64,000 bases of DNA from Celoporthe dispersa. Taxonomy: Eukaryota > Ascomycota > Sordariomycetes > Diaporthales > Cryphonectriaceae. The notes below the pieces were generated by a model. It had not been told where the DNA came from, did no database searches, and saw only the letters and a program-made list of their open reading frames with translations. Position numbers and translations under genes: made by a program. The DNA is taken from contig WAID01000007.1 in assembly GCA_016584495.1 (NCBI GenBank), positions 661,001-725,000 of the forward strand, given 5' to 3'. Positions 54,275 through 64,000 of the stretch are shown one piece after another (position 1 is the stretch's first letter; each line of letters begins with the position of its first letter).

Positions 54275-55271
54275 GCGGATCCCCCAGCACAACATCTATT
54301 CTCAGCCCACAGAGCATTCAAGGACTGGTTTCAGTCAGGATCAGTGCGACAGTGGCGAAAGTTTCAGCCCCCATTCGCAGGTTCGTATGCCACCGGAGAA
54401 TTCGGACGGCTCAAACTCTCACCTGAACTCATACTTGTGACAACAAGTCTGGGGACAACCAGTCGCCTGCTCTGGTCTAATTAGCAGGCCATGTACCCAT
54501 TTTTGAATGTACACTATTGAGGTCAAGGAGGGGGGTGGGGGGAGGGGCACAGGGCGGTGGAGGCTGGAAAAGCTGCGTTCCGGGACTTTTTTTCCTTTTC
54601 TTGTATTCTGGCACGAAAGCCTTTCCATGCTGGCCTTGACGAGCATAAAAGGGATTGTTTAGTCTGAAGTGCGACTTAGACCGGCCAGGTGATGATACGA
54701 CGCCTCTTGGGCAGCCAGCTTGTGGTGCTGGTTGCCATCTTTGCAGTTCAGAACAGAGGCTCTAGTTCAGTTATGGACATTATTCGATTGTTCGACAAGC
54801 TGTTCATGTTCCAGTAATTGTGAATGTACTGGAGTCCAGTCTGCCATCAGACTGGAATAACGCTGTCCTCTCTTGTGTGTAGCCAAAGATGCATTCAGCA
54901 GGGAGCTCATATGTGACAGTAGTAGTACCATGTACCTATGCCACAATTACTGCTGCTGCTCATGGCTCTTCAGAATTGGAAGCAGGAGCACGGCTGCAGC
55001 TTACATCCGTGATGACCCACTATTAAGCTGCCTGGCCAATCCAGACACCGTACCTGAGCAGCCTGACGTTTTACCCCTCCAAGCCTCGCAGGGGTGGGCA
55101 ATTTTTTTGAATGCAACTAAAGCAATCTCCCAAGCACTGACTGCCCACTTTCCTGCTGTCCCGCCTTTGACTCACCACTGCCCCGCGCCTTGCACCCTGC
55201 CTATACGCCTACCGACAAGTCATTCTTGTGACGATCCGTCCTTCGTCCCGGCGAAACGAAGAACAACCTGT
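54275..55271. other. Intergenic, upstream of hts1
   Basis: 1 kb. A reading frame in phase with hts1 stays open back to 54873, but the sequence between 54873 and 55271 lacks conservation-like features. The start is placed at 55272. Contains the hts1 promoter. Confidence 0.5.
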
Positions 55272-57551
55272 ATGCGGATCGTCAACCTCACAAGTGTCTG
55301 CAGGCCCTTGACAGCCCGACCAACCACAAGTGCGATCCCGCGACTTCGACCTCTGCAGACGAGGAGCACAGCTGCGAACGTCTCGCGACCCATTACGATC
55401 TACGGGAACACCCGTTGCCCGGGGAGCAGCATCTCTACGACTTCGAGTACGGAGCTGAAGGAGAAGTCCACCATGGCGCCCGCGAAGATCGACTTGAAGA
55501 CGCCGAAGGGCACCCGCGATTGGGACGGCGAGGCAATCGTGCTACGCGAGCAGATCTTCAGCACCAGTACGCGCTCTCCGACGAGGGACCTCTTCCTCTT
55601 CCTTTCTTCCCTGTCTACATCAAAACTTTGTGGGCGGCGAGCGCACGAGGCAATTTGCTGACTACTGTCCCCCCCCCCCCCCTTCAGTCAAAACCATTTT
55701 CGAGCGCCACGGCGCGGTCACGATCGACACACCAGTGTTCGAGCTCAAGGAGATCCTGACGGGCAAGTATGGCGAGGACTCGAAGCTCATCTACGATCTC
55801 GCGGACCAGGGCGGCGAGCTGAGCTCCCTGCGATACGACTTGACGGTGCCGTTCGCGCGGTATGTTGCGCAGAAGGGTCTGCAGCAGATACGGCGGTATC
55901 ACATTGCGAAGGTCTACCGGAGAGAGTACGTGTCGATCTTTACAATCCGATCTGATAGCCGGGCTGCCGAAAGGGGAGCTTTGGTGGGACGAAAGGGGCC
56001 ACATGTGCTGACTTGGGACGGTCAATAGCCAACCCGCCGTTGCGAAGGGCCGTATGCGAGAGTTTTACCAGTGCGACTTTGACATCGCTGGCACATATGA
56101 TGCTATGATACCCGATTCCGAGATCATCAAGATTATCATCCAGATCTTTGAGGCTCTGGGATGGAATGGCAGGTACACCATCAAGACAAACCACCGCAAG
56201 ATCCTCGACGGCATCTTCCAGGTCTGCGGCGTGCCAGAAGACAAGATTCGGAGCATATCGTCTGCAGTGTGGGTATACCCTGAAATCCGCCTTTGTGACC
56301 GTGCGCTGACTGGGCGCACAGTGACAAGCTCGACAAGATGCCATGGGCGGACGTCAAGAAGGAGATGGTCAACGAAAAGGGGCTCCCCGAGAAGGTCGCG
56401 GACAGGATTGGCGAGTGGGTCGTCCTGAAGGGCGGAAAGGACCTCTTGGAGAAGCTGCAGAAGGACGAGTCCTTGGCGGCGAATGAGTCGATGAAGCAGG
56501 GTATGGCAGATATGGGTTTGCTGTTTGAGTACCTAGAGTGCTACAAGGGCGCCCTTGACGCTGTTTCGTTCGACCTAAGTCTTGCCAGAGGACTAGATTA
56601 CTACACTGGCATCATCTACGAAGGTATAGCTCCCTGCCCAGGCGGGTTTCCCTGCTGAGCTCGTGAGATACTGACTCTTCTCCCAGTCGTCACCGAGGGC
56701 TCCGCGCCCAGTGCACCCGCTGATGGCGCCGCACCCGCAGCGAAGCCGAAACAAAAGAAGAAGGGCAAGTCCTCGGAAGACGACGACCGCTCGGACGATC
56801 CGACAGTTGGCGTCGGTAGTGTTGCTGCCGGTGGCAGATACGACAACCTGGTCGGGATGTTCTCGGGCAAGGGCCAGATTCCCTGTGTGGGTATCTCATT
56901 CGGCGTGGACAGGATATACTCGATCACGCAAGCAAGGATGGCTGCCGAGAAGGCGGCGGAGCCCCGACCCAACAAGACCGATGTGTTTGTTATGGCCTTC
57001 GGCGGCAAGGTTTTGACGGCATGCTGAAGGACCGCATGAAGATCTGTGACCAGCTCTGGGAGGCCGGCATCAGCACCGAGATGCTGCACAAGGTCAAGCC
57101 AAAGCTTCAGGCTCGTGAGTTGCTGCGATCTCGGGGTTTTTTTCCCCCCAGGGATCCAACATACAGGACTAACGATGGTGCTGCAGAGTTCAAAGCTGCC
57201 GAAACCAACAAGATCCCATTCGCCGTCATTCTCGGCGAGGGAGGAGTTGGCAGCAGGCCAGGTCAAGTAAGTCCCCCCGACCCTCCATCATGCGGTTTGT
57301 CGTATTCTGACACCGTGTGCCTCCACAGACTCAAGCAGATGGGTCTGGGCGAGAATCACCCTGAGAAGGAGGGCGTGCTGGTGGCGATCACCGATCTCGT
57401 GGATGAGATCCGCCGCCGCCTCGACCAGACGAAGCGACTGGAACAGATGACACAGAGTGCCTCGGGCCTGCGTGTGGTGGACGGCGTGAAGGGCGAGGAT
57501 GTCACCGTCGCAGAGGCGCCGGCGCCAACCCCGTCAGCTCCTAGCGCATAG
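55272..57551 (+). CDS. hts1: Histidyl-tRNA synthetase, cytosolic and mitochondrial forms from one gene; two one-base indels
   Basis: Class II synthetase charging tRNA-His. Seven exons: 55272-55566, 55688-55925, 56029-56268, 56322-56623, 56687-57114, 57187-57266 and 57329-57551; about 601 residues after allowing for indels. The ATG at 55272 gives an Arg/Thr/Ser-rich presequence. The in-frame ATG at 55473 (MAPAKIDLKTPKGTRDW) gives the 534-residue cytosolic form. Two-AUG dual targeting is known for yeast HTS1. Motif 2 spans exons 2-3 (VYRRDQPAVAKGRMREF), HisA is SLARGLDYYTG, motif 3 is PCVGISFGVDRI, and an anticodon-binding domain follows. A Lys-rich low-complexity insert sits in exon 5 (PKQKKKGKSSEDDD). 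One G is missing at 57009-57010, and one G is extra at 57239-57241. The first intron has 14 C before its acceptor. Confidence 0.95.
55669..55682. repeat. C14 homopolymer in the polypyrimidine tract of hts1 intron 1
   Basis: Fourteen consecutive C lie immediately before TTCAG, the 3' splice site at 55687. The exact length is unreliable in an assembly with homopolymer errors but does not affect the frame. Confidence 0.85.
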
Positions 57552-59506
57552 AAGCTATACAGGTCCTACCGCCATCCAGCTGATGTATATTGCCAACACC
57601 ATAACGTTCAGAGACATGTCGCTCATGATGTCTCATGAGAGACCATCACACGAGGGTTCACCGTGCAGCCCACGGGAGTGCTAGACCGGGAGGTTCCGTG
57701 ACCTTTTAAAACATGCTCTTGAGACACCCATCCCATGACAAGCCACACCGTCGTCCGTCGAATGGGACACCGACCAAATGAGCTGATCTGCTCACCAAAT
57801 CTCGAGCATGTCGTCTCCTAAGCCTCTCTGGGATCCTTGACGCCCTACGTAGATGATGACAAACCGGTAAGCTCTTGTTTGCCTCCCGCCCCCCGGGCGC
57901 TCCAGCGTGAAAGGGTGAGGGATCCTATACTACACACACTATAGGCACAGCATGAGTGAGTCCCGCTCGTGGATAGAGTTACGCGAACGTCCTCGAGACG
58001 TAAAACTACACGCGGCCCCGTCATCCACACCCACCAGAGAAAACAACAAAAAAACAAGAAAACGCGCGGTCGTCGAGGGATTTTATGATAGATGGTATTA
58101 TCAGGTCAAAGGTCTGGGGGGTCGGCTTTGACTGGCTCGTGTAGTGGTACGTAGTACTATAGCCACAAGGCGGGGAGAGCAGTGGGGTCCCCGGCGGCTC
58201 GGTACCGGGCTTTTTGGGTGATGTTGAAGTCACAAAGATATGTTTTTCGGGGTGGAGGAGGTGGATGGAGGACGGAGTGAGTTTGCTGGGGGGGGGGGGT
58301 GGGTTGGTTGACTACTACAGTACGTACCAATGTGGATAAGGAGCGACGGCTTTCAAGCGTAATTGGTATCACCATCATTATTGCTATGAAATATGTGTCC
58401 TTCCTATGTACTTGTGTATGCAGTACGGCTTCCCCTTGTTCTCTTCTTCTCTGCTGGGAAGTGATGGAGGAGTGAAAGGGGGAGGGAGGGCGTATTACAA
58501 ACAAACATACACACACACACACACATACACCCCAAAAAAAAATAAGGGTTAGGAGTTGATACGAGGGTCATTTCCCGGCCCTTGCTCGCCCTGAATAAAA
58601 GGTTGGTGCAAGGTTAAGGTGGAGGAAGCCGTGGGGCAGAGGATCTTGTCTGCTTTATCAAGGGCGACTCGGAGATGGGAGGGGGGAGGGGTCTGTCGAG
58701 CTCTACTCATTCATAGCGGTGGAAATGGAAACATCCAAAAGAGAAGTCGGAATAGAAAGAGAAGAAGACGGGAGGGAAGGGGGAGAGGCTCTCTCGCTCG
58801 CTGTTGGTGGCTGTGTGTGTGGTGACTGGCCGGCGAGCTGTGTGTCTCTTGAGGTGTGCATCCCTTCTTCTTCTGTTCCTGCTCCTACCTTTTATTTCTT
58901 AAATTTTTCTATTTCTTTCTTTTTTTTTTACGCTTACTTTTCATCTCCCCCCCCCCTCTCCTTCTTCTCCTTCTGTCCTTCTTCCTATTATGGGTAGTAA
59001 TTCTTTTTCACAACGACTTCCCATGACGAGCGAACCCCCCCCCCTCTCTCCGGTGGCACGCCTCGTGGGGTCGGAGCCGGAAATTATAAAACAAAAAAAG
59101 CTGCTGTCGAGACCGTCATCGCATGGGGAGTAGCGCTTGCCTGCGGGCGATGATGTGGAGGTTCCTTTCTTTTTTTTCCTTTCATCTTCTTCTTCTCTCT
59201 TGTTCGCTTGTGTGCTAAGCGAAGAAGAAGGCTAAAAAAGATGAACGAGTGCGAGGGCCACCCAGTGTCCCCTTCCCCTCCCCCCTCTCTCTCCCCTGCT
59301 GGGGCCCTGTTTAAATTGTTATTTCTATTTTTTCCCTCTCCTCTTTATATAACGAGTACTATGTATTATTTTCCTTCGAACAATGGAGGATGCTAACTGT
59401 TTTGGGTCTGCATCTGGTTTCATGAACCGCCTTTTCCCACCCTACCTATCTACATAGTACAATCGGGTGAGAGATCATCTCGTCGCATCTCTGTTTTGTT
59501 TTTTTT

Positions 59507-59528
59507 GGGGGGGGGGGTGGGAGGGGGG
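59507..59528 (+). other. Potential G-quadruplex
   Basis: G11-T-G3-A-G6 with single-base loops meets the usual G4 pattern on the plus strand. It follows directly on a T-run. Confidence 0.6.
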
Positions 59529-60743
59529 CCGGCATGAGGTAGCAGTGGGCGCTGATGCGATACTACCGTAGTATGATCCGCAGCGCCATGGACGCTACTG
59601 TGGTACGTACTGCATATAGCTGGTATGCACTATTCAGGGTCATTCTTTTTTTTTTTTTCTTCTTTCTTTTTCTGTTTTCTTTTTCCTTTTTTTTCCCCCC
59701 TTCCTTGTTTCTTTTCCTCTCTTCCTCCCAGGGATGTCGGTGTTCTGCCTAGCTCTCGTCCGAATGTTTCCAAGCCCTGCCAGAAATAATGGTCCGACAA
59801 CTGAGCGCTAGAGCAAAGCCATCTGCCAGAGTGAGTAAAGCATCATACATGCTCACGGATCTGAGCGTGGGCGGTGCTATGTGATGGGGCTGCGATGGGC
59901 AGGGCTCAAGGGGGTCCACAGGTGAACCCCTAGCTTCGCGCCTGTCATGGTCTCCCCCCTCCGGCCGGCGATTACTACTGCCATGCAGTATACGTACTTG
60001 TAAGCCCTGCTGCTCTGTGCCCTGCCTGCTGTGTACTGTACTACTCTGCTTTTGCTCTAGTACGCATATTTTGGACGACACCCGGGTTGACCGTGGCAGC
60101 TGTCAGAAATTGCGCGAGCCCATTCTCAACCACCCCTGGCAGCCCGCAGCCCAAAGAGGCAATAGTATCCATCGTACTTTCTCTTGTCTGAACACCGGAT
60201 CGATCTCCCCAGGGAGGAGCTACCTGAGCTGCTACCCCCTTCCACCTCCAACCAAACCCCCTTGCTGCTGCAGTAGACGCCTGTTCTTCTGTCTCTTTTT
60301 CACCCGTCCAAAAGAACCCGGCCAGGTGTTGTCGTGAGCGAGGAGGCCGGGCAGGGACCCGTGCAGTTGGGTCCCCCTCCACCCTTCCACCCTCAAGCCC
60401 CCCCTTCCCGCCCCCCTTCTCCATCTGGGTGCAGGCGATTATGCAAGGTACCCTCGAGAGGAAAAAAACGTGTAGGGTGGGAACTCCTCGGTGATGCTTG
60501 GCCAGGACCCCCGTGAACGATGATTGCGGGCGCCAGGCCACCTATGACAAGGTAATTTGAGCACGAGCACACGAGGGTGGTCACCGGATGGAGGAGTGGA
60601 GGACATGTGTTGACGCGAGCTCATCTATGGCCTCGACGTGCCGGGCTGGCTCAATTTCCTCTTATGCTCCTTTTTCTTATTCTTTTTTTTGTGCTGGGCT
60701 GTCCGCACACATTATTCATCTCTAGTGCATCTTCTTCTCCCCC

Positions 60744-60748
<5 letters not shown>

Positions 60749-60775
<27 letters not shown>
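60749..60775. repeat. (CT)n microsatellite
   Basis: Perfect dinucleotide run in the pyrimidine-rich desert. Confidence 0.9.
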
Positions 60776-60777
<2 letters not shown>

Positions 60778-61855
60778 GACGTTTTCTCTTTCATCATTAC
60801 GATTCAGCCAAGCCAGTCAGGAAGAAGTCGTTGATTCGATCTTTTTTTCTTCTTGACAGACCAGGGCCTGTTTTCCTGTGTATCCTCACTCTTTTTTTTT
60901 TTTCTCTTTCCTTCCTCCCCCCTTCTTCTCGAGGTCTATCGTCGACTAATCCCCCCGACTTTCCCTTTGCGGTTGGGAGCACACACACTCTCTCACTGTC
61001 TCTCTCCATCAGATAGACGCTCGACGATCATACATCTTCGCTTTATCCACTTTTAATTTCTTCCCACAAGAGCCGGTCGTCCTGTCCTCTTTAGCACCCA
61101 ATTCGTCTTCTCTCTTTCTCTCTTTCTCTCTTCTCTCCCTCTCTCTCTCTGTTATTATCCCCCCCCGCCCCCCCACCAAGAACCAGGACAGTGAATAAGT
61201 CCCGAAGAAGCACCCGCTCCCGCCCCCTTCTTCTCCTTCTGCTATTATACGCGAAACCTGTCTCAACCAGCCCGACGGCTCTCCGAATTTCGTCACCCAC
61301 GCCCACGGCATTCAGAACCATTGCTGTCGTGTGTCTGAGATTCTGAGACCACCTTGTCGATCCGGTCCAACCCTTGTAACGATCACCTCGACCCGGTGTT
61401 CTGTCTTCTGCTCGTCGTCAGGTCTGCTCGAGCCCGGTTTTCTCGTCCCCAGACCCACGGTGTGCTGCGTTCCATTTCCTCCCGGATATTCTCCACTGGA
61501 ACCTCAACGGGCTGCCACACAGCCCAACGACCTGGTTGTTCAACAGCTCGAGAGGATCATCAGTCCGTGTTCTCCTCAAACACAAACGCCCGTTGGTGTC
61601 TTCTATACTTGGTCGTCGACGCCATCGTCCTCGTCGTACCGGGACCATCACAGCTACTTCGTGGGCTCTCAACCATCCCCGTTCCCTCCCCTTGTACCCC
61701 GGGTCTTTGATAGAAGGGGTAGATCGCCACGCACCAGGTCCACCGGTCGCAACACGAGTGAGCAGGATAGATACATGCGCGCTTCTGCTGCCCACATTCC
61801 ATAGCGACCTCCTGTGCAGCCAGCCCGCCCGTGCAGGCTTGCATCCACACGAACC

Positions 61856-63464
61856 ATGGCCAAGGGCCTGATCCCGCTCATGCTGAGCAGCCCAAGCCCG
61901 ACCGCGACCGGAGGCTTCGGCTCCAGGACGTCGGTCTCCTCCAGCAAGCGGGCCTCCTACTCGCCTCCGGTTTCTCCAGCCCACAGGCGCAATGCCAGCG
62001 ACGTGACCCCCATACTAAAGCTCTCGAGGCCACCCGTCAGGTCCTCCCTGAAGCGCCAGTCCCAGCAGATACCCGCGTCCCTGCCCAGCATCCCGAGCAC
62101 GTCGGCCGAGTGGAAGCGATCCATCGCCGAGATCAAACGGTACCACGTTACTCGGCGGTTCCGCGCGTGTTCGGCACGGTGCAATGAAATCCTGAGTAAT
62201 CTCAGGAACACAGTGAGTGTGGTCCTCTGCCGTCTAGATCCCCCCCCCTCCACCCCCCCTCTCTGAAGATAGGAAAAAGTGTATAACTAACCTTATGTGC
62301 CTCTCAAGTCTGTGGTCGAGCCGGCGTACCTGATCTGCCTCAGCTTCTATGCCGCGACATCACTTGAGATGTGCGCCCGACCGCTCACCCCCGCCTCGAC
62401 CTACAGGATCAGCCTCCTCCAGCAGGCGCGGGCCCACTACGAGCGCGCGGCGGCCCTCATCCGGACGGCCGAGGAGGCCACCTCCTCGCAGACGAGATCC
62501 AGCTCGGCGGCGTCCTCGCTGCCAAGCCTGCACTCCCCGTCGGGCTCTGTCTCCTCGCGCGCCTGGACCCCCAGACTGCGGCGCGTCGACGCCGACGTCC
62601 ACCATCTCGAGGAAATCCAGCCTGGCCCTCCACAACCACCAGGACCCGCGCGGCAGCGGCAGGGCTCCCCAGAAGAAGAAGCAGGTCTCGTTCGAGCTGC
62701 CGCGGGACAGGACCCGGTGGTCGTTCACGCTGCCCGAGCCTGTGATCCGCCCGGACTCGCCCACGCTGGGCTTCGACGACGAGTACTTTGCCGCCGGTGC
62801 CATGCGGCAGGAATTACCCGAGGTCCCGGTCTCCAACACTGCCACCACCAGCAACAAGCGCGCCTCCCGGCACGAGGTGGTCGAGATGGCACCACCGGCA
62901 TCCTCCTCACCGCCGCCACCGATGCCCTCGATCAGCGAGGGGGATGAGCTCAGCGCGGGCGAGACCGACGACGGCGACAACGGCAGCCGCGAGGAGTTTC
63001 CCCCCTTCTACGTGCAGGGCGACCTCCTGTCCGACGTGGAGCCCGCGCGGTCGCTGGCGCGGTACTGCGAGACGCTGTCTTCGCTCAAGACACAGGTCAC
63101 TAGCCACATGGTTGCGCTCGACGAGATCCTCGAGGCGGACCTCCGCCTTCGGCAGCAGCAACAGGAGGGTCACCACCCACCCGAGTCACCGGTCCTGCAC
63201 GACGCCGTGTCCATTATGGCGGCGTCGCTCCGCAGGTTGAGCCTCCAGAGCGCCGGCACCGCTACCAGCTACGGCAGGAGCCGGAGCGGCAGCAGCATGA
63301 GCTTTGCCAGCAGCTGCGACAGCGAGCTGGACGAGCTGCGGAGCAAGGACCGGCAGGCGCGGATCGACAGGCTCAGGATGAGCGGGTGGAAGAGGAAGAG
63401 GTTCGACGCGAGCCGGTATGAGCAGCTGTGCGACGTGGTCATGGAAGAGCTGAGCCAGGCCTAG
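61856..63464 (+). CDS. Conserved filamentous-fungus protein, unknown function, with a one-base frameshift
   Basis: Two exons, 61856-62212 and 62309-63464 (GTGAGT donor, CTCAAG acceptor, phase 0), about 503 residues. The N-terminal 75 residues are Ser/Pro-rich. An ordered helical part at about 80-175 contains AEWKRSIAEIKRYHVTRRF, CSARCNEIL, YLICLSFYAATSLEMCARP and SLLQQARAHYERAAALI, resembling TPR/MIT-type helical bundles. A disordered Ser/Pro/Asp-rich middle follows. The C-terminal helical block has ARYCETLSSLKTQVTSHM and LDEILEADLRLRQQQ, ending in SRYEQLCDVVMEELSQA. Exon 2 is one base over a multiple of three. The frame changes near the C5 run 62568-62572, after which KKKQVSFELPRDRTRWSF continues. 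No enzymatic motif and no membrane helix. The long upstream desert suggests strong regulation (inference). Confidence 0.75.
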
Positions 63465-64000
63465 TAAGGAGGAAAAGAACGAAAGAAGGACAAAAAAAAG
63501 AGGGAGGGCGATAACTTTCATTGTCACCTATTAATTTCTCTAGCGCTTGATATGCATATGTGGTGGGATGCGGGCTGGGACAGGCTTTTTGCTTTCTTCT
63601 TCTTTTTCTTCGCCTTCTTCATTCTTGGGAGCGCTATGGGATGGGTCGATCTATAAGGGAGGTTCTTTATGCATCGTTGAGACCTTTGGGTGGGTTGTAA
63701 TCCTACGTGTGTAATTCTTATGTATGATATCATGGGATGGGGTTCCGGGAACGTCTGGGAGGAGAGAAAATATACCCAAAAGTAAAGGCATGGATGAGGA
63801 AAGAGGCGGAGGAAATCCGGTAGCCAAGATACCATGGAGGCGCTTTTATGCGCAGATAACATATATCATGTACCAGGTTGAGGCTTGGTTTGGGAACTCT
63901 AGGCCAGTGTGTCCTTGATATATCTCTGTCTTGTCTTGCTCCTTGTTTCTTGTGGATGTTGGGGGTTTTTTTTCTCCCCTGGACAGGCAGGTGGGCCTCG
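63465..64000. other. 3' flank, no gene seen
   Basis: Presumed 3' UTR and spacer to the window edge; A/T-rich words around 63595-63620 and 63720-63770, no ORF of interest. Confidence 0.45.

Larger units (their letters stand above)
57552..61855. other. 4.3-kb gene desert, pyrimidine-rich, long leader of the next gene
   Basis: No supported gene. From about 58850 to 61300 the plus strand is dominated by C and T runs, including (CT)n at 60749-60775 and 61108-61152, broken by G-runs at 58291-58300 and 59507-59528. A (CA)n tract lies at about 58508-58526. Strand asymmetry of this kind usually marks long fungal promoters or 5' leaders; here it would belong to the gene at 61856. Reading frames inside are products of the low complexity. 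Confidence 0.55.

Noticed and set aside
54873..55271. N-terminal extension of HisRS in the same open frame
   Set aside because: Composition is unlike a protein N-terminus (many Cys/His/Pro, Leu-poor); the presequence-like segment starts at 55272.

Overview
The window is nuclear DNA of a filamentous ascomycete (Pezizomycotina, most likely a Sordariomycete). The evidence is: GC-rich coding sequence; short GT/AG introns, mostly 49-105 nt; a HET-domain gene; many CT-rich promoters; and core fungal proteins (Dpb4, P5C dehydrogenase, verprolin, LSM8, histidyl-tRNA synthetase). No rRNA, tRNA, CRISPR array or recognisable transposase gene was seen.

Layout. 0-10.6 kb: an MFS transporter of the phosphate/glycerophosphodiester type, cut by the left edge; a gene-free purine-rich stretch; the Dpb4 histone-fold subunit of DNA polymerase epsilon; and a single-pass Ser/Thr-rich surface protein. 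10.6-19.9 kb: a gene desert of more than 9 kb. 19.9-24.8 kb: a bHLH transcription factor and mitochondrial P5C dehydrogenase. 25.4-32.6 kb: an accessory, locally AT-rich island. All its genes lie on the minus strand: a Cys-rich protein, a broken ankyrin-repeat gene and a HET-domain gene, with relic ORFs and two pairs of diverged direct repeats. 32.6-57.6 kb: a dense core block with a verprolin/WIP homologue, a mitochondrial membrane protein, a four-TM protein, a CHORD-CS co-chaperone, a cupin, an MFS sugar transporter, an HpaI-type aldolase, a glutaredoxin-like protein, LSM8, a nucleoside hydrolase, an N-terminally anchored charged protein and histidyl-tRNA synthetase. 57.6-61.9 kb: a second gene desert, pyrimidine-rich with G-runs. 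61.9-63.5 kb: a conserved fungal protein of unknown function.

Functional links are mostly ordinary. Divergent promoter pairs are verprolin/mitochondrial protein, CHORD/cupin, glutaredoxin/LSM8 and sugar transporter/aldolase. The last pair, with the nearby cupin, could be a small sugar-acid uptake and cleavage module. The HET plus ankyrin pair is the best candidate for a non-self-recognition or cell-death locus.

A caution applies to all reading frames. At least ten single-base indels interrupt otherwise well-conserved genes (P5CDH, HET, ankyrin, nucleoside hydrolase, HisRS twice, the 62-kb gene). Many lie in short homopolymers. This looks like an assembly with uncorrected indels, so broken should not be equated with pseudogene except perhaps for the ankyrin gene, which has four breaks. 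Exon boundaries given here were read by eye from splice consensus and protein-family continuity.
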